Of a stretch of DNA of 9,807 nucleotides, positions 6,214 through 9,807 are shown one piece after another. The notes below the pieces were generated by a model. That model ran no database searches. It worked only from the letters and a program-made list of their open reading frames with translations, and was not told the DNA's origin. The first letter of the stretch is position 1; every line of letters begins with the position of its first letter. Source of the stretch: Candidatus Cloacimonadota bacterium (lineage in GTDB: Bacteria; Cloacimonadota; Cloacimonadia; Cloacimonadales; TCS61); the NCBI GenBank assembly GCA_030592835.1, contig JAUVIJ010000055.1, positions 1 through 9,807 on the forward strand, in the 5' to 3' direction. Position numbers and translations under genes: made by a program.

Positions 6214-7854
6214 TTAGTTTCCTGCCATCATCTTAGCTATATCGGATTTAACATTACCGATTGGTTTTATATCAAAATTATCAACCAGTACTTTGACGAC
6301 ATTGGGTGATAAAAATGCTGGAAGAGTCGGTCCTAAGCGAATACCTTTTACTCCCAGAAAAAGCAATGCCAGAAGTACAGCAACTGCTTTTTGCTCATAC
6401 CAGGCTATGTCAAAAGAGATCGGAAGATCATTGATATCATCAAGCCCAAATACCTCTTTCAGTTTAAGGGCAATTACCGCGAGAGAGTAGGAATCGTTGC
6501 ATTGTCCTGCATCGAGAACTCTGGGAATTCCTCCTATATCACCAAGTTTCAATTTATTATAGCGATATTTTGCACAACCTGCTGTAAGAATAATAGAATC
6601 TTCAGGAAGTTGTTCCGCTACTTCAGTATAATAATTTCTTCCTTTCTGACGACCATCACAACCAGCCATCACGATAAAACGTTTAATAGCTCCGGATTTT
6701 ACGGCAGCAACAATTTTATCTGCAAGAGCAAGAACCTGGTTATGAGCAAATCCCCCGACAATTTCACCTTTCTCGATTTCTATGGGTGAATCACATTTCC
6801 TGGCAAGTTCGATGATCTCAGAGAAATCTTTTACTTTACCATTTTCCCTGTCGGCTATATGTTTCACTCTCGGGTATCCAGCCATTCCAGTAGTAAAAAT
6901 CCTGTCTTTATAAGCATCTTTTACGGATATTATACAATTTGTAGTCATCAGGATCGGACCGTTGAAAGATTCAAACTCTTTATTCTGCTGCCACCAGGCA
7001 TTCCCGTAATTTCCGACAAAATGTTCAAACTTTTTGAAAACCGGATAATAATTTGCTGGCAACATCTCACTATGAGTATAAACATCCACACCTGTTCCTT
7101 CGGTCTGTTTCAGAAGCTCTTCCATATCTTTCAGATCATGTCCTGATATGAGAATACCGGGATTATTACGAACACCGAGATTTACCTTTGTGATTTCAGG
7201 ATTACCGTAGGTTTCCGTATTTGCTTTATCCAGAAGCGCCATTGTATTTACGGAATATTTACCCGCTTTCATGACCATTACAACCATTTCATCTACACTC
7301 AAATTTTTAGTTGTGGAAACAAGAGCTTCAAACATAAATGCATAAATCTTTTCATCTTCGAAACCAAGCATGGCAGCATGATCTGCATAGGCAGCGATAC
7401 CTTTTAATCCAATAATAAGAAGTTCCCTGAGAGAACGAACATCCTCATTTTTTTGAGAAAGTACTCCAACAGTTGCAGCTTTTTTATAAAATTCGTCTAC
7501 ATCATCAGTGAACCAGACGGCAGAATCATGCAGTTTACCATCGATTTTATCGCTGTATTTGTCTTTAAGTTCATTGCGGATTTTCAAACCTTCTCTAATT
7601 TGAATGATAAAACGATCATTGTCAAAATTGGCATTAGTAATCGTAGAAAAAAGTGATTGAGCTACAAACAAACCGACTTTTTTATCCAATTCGCCGAGTT
7701 CAGCCGCTTTTTCCCCATAAATCGAAATTCCTCTCAAAACATAGATCAATAAATCCTGCAGGTTAGCTGTATCGGCTTTCTTCCCACAGACTCCAGCAAT
7801 TGTGCAACCTTCATTTTTTGCTGTTTCCTGACATTGAAAACAAAACATACTCAT
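6214..7854 (-). CDS. hcp: Hybrid cluster protein (Hcp), NO/hydroxylamine reductase
   Basis: This 546-aa cytoplasmic iron-sulfur enzyme reduces hydroxylamine in vitro and is thought to reduce nitric oxide to N2O in vivo. The N-terminal cluster motif is C5-X2-C8-X8-C17-X5-C23, the spacing of strict anaerobes such as Desulfovibrio rather than the enterobacterial form. All hybrid-cluster ligands are visible: H239 (GHDL), E263 (HSEML), C307 (TNC), C399 (AGCDG), C427 (AGCAKY), C452 (AGQCND), E487 and K489 (YEQK). Offsets from the Desulfovibrio positions I recall are a constant 5, then 7, so the enzyme looks complete and active. The start is supported by AGGGAG at 7861-7866, 6 nt upstream; the M at residue 3 would be 12 nt away. 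Upstream in the same operon is a ferredoxin-like protein, the probable electron donor, as no Hcr reductase gene is present. A long inverted repeat lies in its leader. Confidence 0.97.
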   Translation of the reverse strand: MSMFCFQCQETAKNEGCTIAGVCGKKADTANLQDLLIYVLRGISIYGEKAAELGELDKKVGLFVAQSLFSTITNANFDNDRFIIQIREGLKIRNELKDKYSDKIDGKLHDSAVWFTDDVDEFYKKAATVGVLSQKNEDVRSLRELLIIGLKGIAAYADHAAMLGFEDEKIYAFMFEALVSTTKNLSVDEMVVMVMKAGKYSVNTMALLDKANTETYGNPEITKVNLGVRNNPGILISGHDLKDMEELLKQTEGTGVDVYTHSEMLPANYYPVFKKFEHFVGNYGNAWWQQNKEFESFNGPILMTTNCIISVKDAYKDRIFTTGMAGYPRVKHIADRENGKVKDFSEIIELARKCDSPIEIEKGEIVGGFAHNQVLALADKIVAAVKSGAIKRFIVMAGCDGRQKGRNYYTEVAEQLPEDSIILTAGCAKYRYNKLKLGDIGGIPRVLDAGQCNDSYSLAVIALKLKEVFGLDDINDLPISFDIAWYEQKAVAVLLALLFLGVKGIRLGPTLPAFLSPNVVKVLVDNFDIKPIGNVKSDIAKMMAGN

Positions 7855-7867
7855 TTTTTTCTCCCTG

Positions 7868-7903
7868 AAGCAGTTTTCCTGAATATTCGGGATAAAACCG
7901 CTT
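7868..7903 (-). promoter_or_regulatory. Long imperfect inverted repeat in the hcp leader
   Basis: On the plus strand, AAGCAGTTTTCCTGAAT (7868-7884) is followed at once by ATTCGGGATAAAACCGCTT (7885-7903). The arms pair over 17 positions with one G-U wobble, one mismatch and a 2-nt bulge, around the palindrome GAATATTC (7881-7888). It fills most of the 60 nt between the ferredoxin-like gene and hcp and ends one base before the hcp Shine-Dalgarno (7861-7866). No U-run follows, so it is not a terminator. It could be a regulator operator, an mRNA processing or stabilising hairpin, or a translation control structure. Confidence 0.6.
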
Positions 7904-7914
7904 TAACTTTTTTA

Positions 7915-8736
7915 TTATATTATCTCACCTTTTATTGAGATCACATTCATTTTTACCATCATGATTTTCCCTGCCGCTTCCAGAGCTTTCTGCACTATAA
8001 ATTCCATCCCCCCACAACAGGGTACTTCCATCCTGACAATTGTTACGGATTTAATATCCTGATTTTTGAAGATCTCAGTCATTTTTTCAATATATGAATC
8101 TAATCCGGAATCCAGTTTTGGACAAAAGTTTATGACAATTTTCCCCTTAACAAATTTCTGATGGAAGTTTGCATAAGCAAAAGGAACACAATCGGCTGCT
8201 ATTAATAGTTCCGAATTTTTCAGGTAAGTTGCGTTAGGATTCATAAGATGCAATTGAACCGGCCATTGTTGGAGTTCCGATCTCATAGAAACAACCTGAT
8301 TAAGATCATTTTCTGCTTCTCTGGTAATTGTATGCTCCGCAACTCCGGGACAAGTTCCGCTGGGACAACTGGTTTCATCTTCCAATTTTGGTATAGGGAT
8401 TCCTTGACGAAGCAATATTGCCAGAGCTTGTTTAAACAGATCGGTTTCTCCATGACCACGTAAATGCAGAAGATGCGCTTTGATAGTATTGGGTCCGGCT
8501 TTGATAATATTCTCCATTACTCTTGCTTCATCATAGGATTCAGCTTCTCTCTCTATTGTATTAATTGCTCCGAGAGGACAATTTCCAATACAAGCACCCA
8601 AGCCGTCGCAAAACAGATCACTGATCAAGCGTGCTTTCCCATCGATTATCTGTAAAGCTCCTTCAGGACAATTGGGAATACATTCTCCACAACCATTACA
8701 TTTTTCTTCATCGATCTCTATTATTTGTCTTTTCAT
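7915..8736 (-). CDS. Ferredoxin-like iron-sulfur protein with cysteine-rich C-terminal domain (Hcp partner)
   Basis: A 273-aa protein, probably the electron donor or assembly partner of Hcp. The start chosen is the ATG at 8734-8736 (MKRQIIEI), with GAGGT (8744-8748) 7 nt upstream; a start ten codons earlier lacks a ribosome site and has an unusual extension. The N-terminal 2x[4Fe-4S] ferredoxin domain has C13-X2-C16-X2-C19-X3-C23-P. The second motif is C43-DG-L46-GA-C49-IGN-C53-P, where leucine replaces the second cysteine. The linker holds SCPSGTCPG (C124, C129). The C-terminal domain (about 170-273) has AADCVPFAY (C183), FCPKLD (C205) and the vicinal pair PCCGGM (C240, C241), which could bind a further cluster or do thiol chemistry. 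This architecture with CDGLGAC is common near hcp in anaerobes and is often named simply ferredoxin. No membrane segment is seen. Precise function is inferred from context. Confidence 0.85.
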   Translation of the reverse strand: MKRQIIEIDEEKCNGCGECIPNCPEGALQIIDGKARLISDLFCDGLGACIGNCPLGAINTIEREAESYDEARVMENIIKAGPNTIKAHLLHLRGHGETDLFKQALAILLRQGIPIPKLEDETSCPSGTCPGVAEHTITREAENDLNQVVSMRSELQQWPVQLHLMNPNATYLKNSELLIAADCVPFAYANFHQKFVKGKIVINFCPKLDSGLDSYIEKMTEIFKNQDIKSVTIVRMEVPCCGGMEFIVQKALEAAGKIMMVKMNVISIKGEII

Positions 8737-8773
8737 ACTTAATACCTCATATCTGGCATATAACAACTGGTCG

Positions 8774-8801
8774 TTTATCCTTTTTCATCATCACGGATAA
8801 A
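8774..8801 (-). promoter_or_regulatory. Stem-loop between the cupin and ferredoxin-like genes
   Basis: TTTATCC (8774-8780) and GGATAAA (8795-8801) form a perfect 7-bp inverted repeat around a 14-nt loop, 4 nt after the cupin stop. No U-run follows on the minus strand (CGACCAG), so it is not a clear terminator. It may mark an mRNA processing point in the 69-nt gap. I see no convincing promoter in this gap. Confidence 0.35.
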
Positions 8802-8805
8802 GAAT

Positions 8806-9144
8806 TTATACTATTTTTGTCTTTCCCGTCGGTTTGGGAAGTTTCATGACCAGCACACGAATATCTTCGTCCGTATCATTGTATATACAGTGTACAATGT
8901 CTTTCGGACTTTCGATGATGTCATCTCTTTCTACCTTTACTTTTTCATCCGCAACCATAATCGTCGGCTTACCTGCCAGTATATAAAAAGCAACATCAAC
9001 CGGCGTAATATGCGGTTTAAAACTTTCTAGAGGTTTGAGTAATAAATGCATGATAAGTGCATGATCTTTGTCATATAACTTTGTTGCCTGCACACCATGC
9101 GGATTATCCGCCATTCCAAGATTTTTAAAATTTCGTATTTCCAT
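8806..9144 (-). CDS. Small single-domain cupin protein
   Basis: This 112-aa protein has a cupin beta-barrel fold. Motif 1 is degenerate: H45-I-T47-P-V-D50 then FYILAG58, so only the first histidine of the usual HXH...E set remains, with T and D at the other positions. Motif 2 is better kept: P80-KDIV-H85-CIY-N89. It may bind metal weakly with H45, D50 and H85, or be a sensor or ligand-binding barrel. No substrate can be named. The start is supported by AAGGAG (9150-9155), which lies within the last codons of the upstream regulator gene. The regulator TAA (9145-9147) touches this ATG (TAAATG), a strong sign of translational coupling. Its place between an Rrf2 regulator and Hcp suggests an accessory part in the same stress response. 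Confidence 0.85.
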   Translation of the reverse strand: MEIRNFKNLGMADNPHGVQATKLYDKDHALIMHLLLKPLESFKPHITPVDVAFYILAGKPTIMVADEKVKVERDDIIESPKDIVHCIYNDTDEDIRVLVMKLPKPTGKTKIV

Positions 9145-9558
9145 TTAATCTCCTTGGTTGACGTAATCTGATAATCTCAAATTACTGAATGTATTATAAA
9201 TGTTTTGTGAAAGTTCGAAAATAGCTTTATCCAATATACATACATCATACATGCATTCAGATTTTCCAAAAGGGCAAATTTCCAGATTTACCTTTGATTC
9301 GATAACCTCGTATATATCTAAGAAGCTGATCTCCTCCGGTTGACCCGACAGATTATATCCACCTGTAGGACCACGACCGGAATCAACAAGACCACTTTTA
9401 TGTAAGCGCTGAAATACTTTAGCCAGATGTGCCTCAGATGCCTTCAATTCTTCAGCCAGGGCTTTCACTCTCACCTTCCGGGGAGCAGCTTTTGCCAGAA
9501 TAACCATTCCATGAAGTGCCAGAAAAAATCCTTCAGATACATTCAATAATCCGTTCAT
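9145..9558 (-). CDS. Rrf2-family iron-sulfur transcriptional regulator
   Basis: This 137-aa winged-helix DNA-binding protein belongs to the IscR/NsrR/CymR family. The N-terminal half has the Rrf2 pattern: ALHGMVILAKA, VRVKALAEELKASEAHLAKVFQ as the helix-turn-helix, LHKSGLVDSGRGPTGGY as wing. The dimer and sensor part carries three cysteines, C95-X6-C102-X4-C107 (ICPFG, SEC, DVC), placed where IscR and NsrR bind their cluster. It probably senses NO, oxygen or cluster status and represses its own operon. The NO role is inferred from the downstream hcp. The start ATG has AAGGGA 3-4 nt upstream (around 9562-9567). It is the first gene of the rrf2-cupin-ferredoxin-hcp unit and abuts the cupin gene. 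The spacing differs from IscR (X5, X5), so the exact subfamily is uncertain. Confidence 0.9.
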   Translation of the reverse strand: MNGLLNVSEGFFLALHGMVILAKAAPRKVRVKALAEELKASEAHLAKVFQRLHKSGLVDSGRGPTGGYNLSGQPEEISFLDIYEVIESKVNLEICPFGKSECMYDVCILDKAIFELSQNIYNTFSNLRLSDYVNQGD

Positions 9559-9584
9559 AATTCCCTTATTTATTATTTAGGTAC

Positions 9585-9613
9585 TTAAATATTTAAATAG
9601 GTTTTTGTGTCAA
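9585..9613 (-). promoter_or_regulatory. Promoter of the rrf2-hcp operon with palindromic operator candidate
   Basis: On the minus strand a perfect TTGACA (9608-9613) is followed after 16 nt by TATTTA (9586-9591), a modest -10. A perfect 12-bp palindrome TTAAATATTTAA (9585-9596) covers the -10 and part of the spacer, where a bound dimer would block RNA polymerase. That suits autoregulation by the Rrf2 protein encoded just downstream, whose relatives use AT-rich palindromes. The leader would be about 20-25 nt. Confidence 0.55.
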
Positions 9614-9807
9614 GGTTTTCAAATTTCTTTTTTTTGATCTATAGAAATGAATGGTTTTCAAGGAACCCTTTTTTTTATCTTTTACAGTCCTCATAAACTT
9701 AGAGGAATTTTTATAAATATGGTCATGTGGTACTATTTACTTATCTATAGAGTTTATATTTAATATAATCATGGCCTGTAAATAAACTTATCTCAGAAGC
9801 ATCACCG
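9614..9807. other. AT-rich right edge with no supportable gene
   Basis: No convincing coding region is seen. GGTTTTCAA occurs twice (9614-9622 and 9653-9661), as does ATCTATAGA (9637-9645 and 9743-9751). Two plus-strand hairpin/T-run pairs are present: GGTT/AACC (9653-9656 with 9664-9667) before eight T (9669-9676), and TCCTC/GAGGA (9688-9692 with 9702-9706) before five T (9708-9712). Their stems are only 4-5 bp. A 21-codon minus-strand stretch, open from 9806 to a TAA at 9741-9743, might be the tail of a gene beyond the edge, but it is too short to call. Confidence 0.4.

Noticed and set aside
8737..8766. Ten-codon N-terminal extension of the ferredoxin-like protein
   Set aside because: No ribosome site precedes it, while GAGGT lies 7 nt before the internal ATG, and MKRQIIEID is a natural ferredoxin-domain start.
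9741..9806. 21-codon minus-strand open stretch at the right edge as the tail of another gene
   Set aside because: Too short, no recognisable motif, and no terminator after it; it cannot be told from chance without sequence beyond the edge.
1..9807. CRISPR array, tRNA, rRNA, insertion sequence or phage attachment site
   Set aside because: No regularly spaced direct repeats, cloverleaf-like segments, transposase frames or terminal inverted repeats with target duplications were seen.

Overview
The window reads as chromosomal DNA from an AT-rich (by eye well under 45% GC), Gram-negative, probably anaerobic bacterium. The Gram-negative call rests on a secreted patatin fused to an outer-membrane beta-barrel (3672-5861). 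The anaerobic call rests on a hybrid cluster protein of the CX2CX8CX5C type with a clostridial-type ferredoxin-like partner. The thioredoxin resembles versions I associate with the Bacteroidetes/Cloacimonadota side of the tree. I would guess a member of the FCB superphylum, but that placement is inference and weak. I see no tRNA, rRNA, CRISPR array or insertion sequence.

Left part (1-1150): the 3' end of a plus-strand endonuclease IV gene (nfo), open through the left window edge, faces a minus-strand thioredoxin gene. The thioredoxin has a near-ideal sigma-70 promoter (TTGACA, 16 nt, TATAAT), and its intrinsic terminator lies inside the last codons of nfo. Centre (1151-5861): after a 284-nt spacer with a leader hairpin, an orphan Shine-Dalgarno and mini-ORFs, comes a 734-codon gene that fuses a selenocysteine-lyase-like (NifS-family) domain to selenophosphate synthetase (SelD). 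Thirty-two nt later is a PlpD-type patatin/POTRA/Omp85-barrel protein (type Vd secretion). Neither of these plus-strand genes has a clear ribosome binding site.

Right part (5910-9613, all minus strand): an apparent operon, read right to left. It runs Rrf2-family Fe-S regulator, small cupin, two-cluster ferredoxin-like protein with extra cysteines, hybrid cluster protein Hcp, then (after a stem-loop) a 58-aa protein of unknown function. Start codons here are supported by Shine-Dalgarno sequences, and the regulator stop abuts the cupin start. The logical reading is a nitrosative-stress module: an NO- or redox-sensing Rrf2 repressor controls Hcp and a dedicated electron donor that stands in for the usual Hcr reductase. 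The rrf2 promoter carries a 12-bp palindrome, and the hcp leader carries a long imperfect inverted repeat next to its ribosome binding site.

Non-coding points of interest: a pair of similar short elements (758-788 and 5874-5904), each between convergent genes, and an AT-rich right edge (9614-9807) with terminator-like hairpins but no supportable gene.
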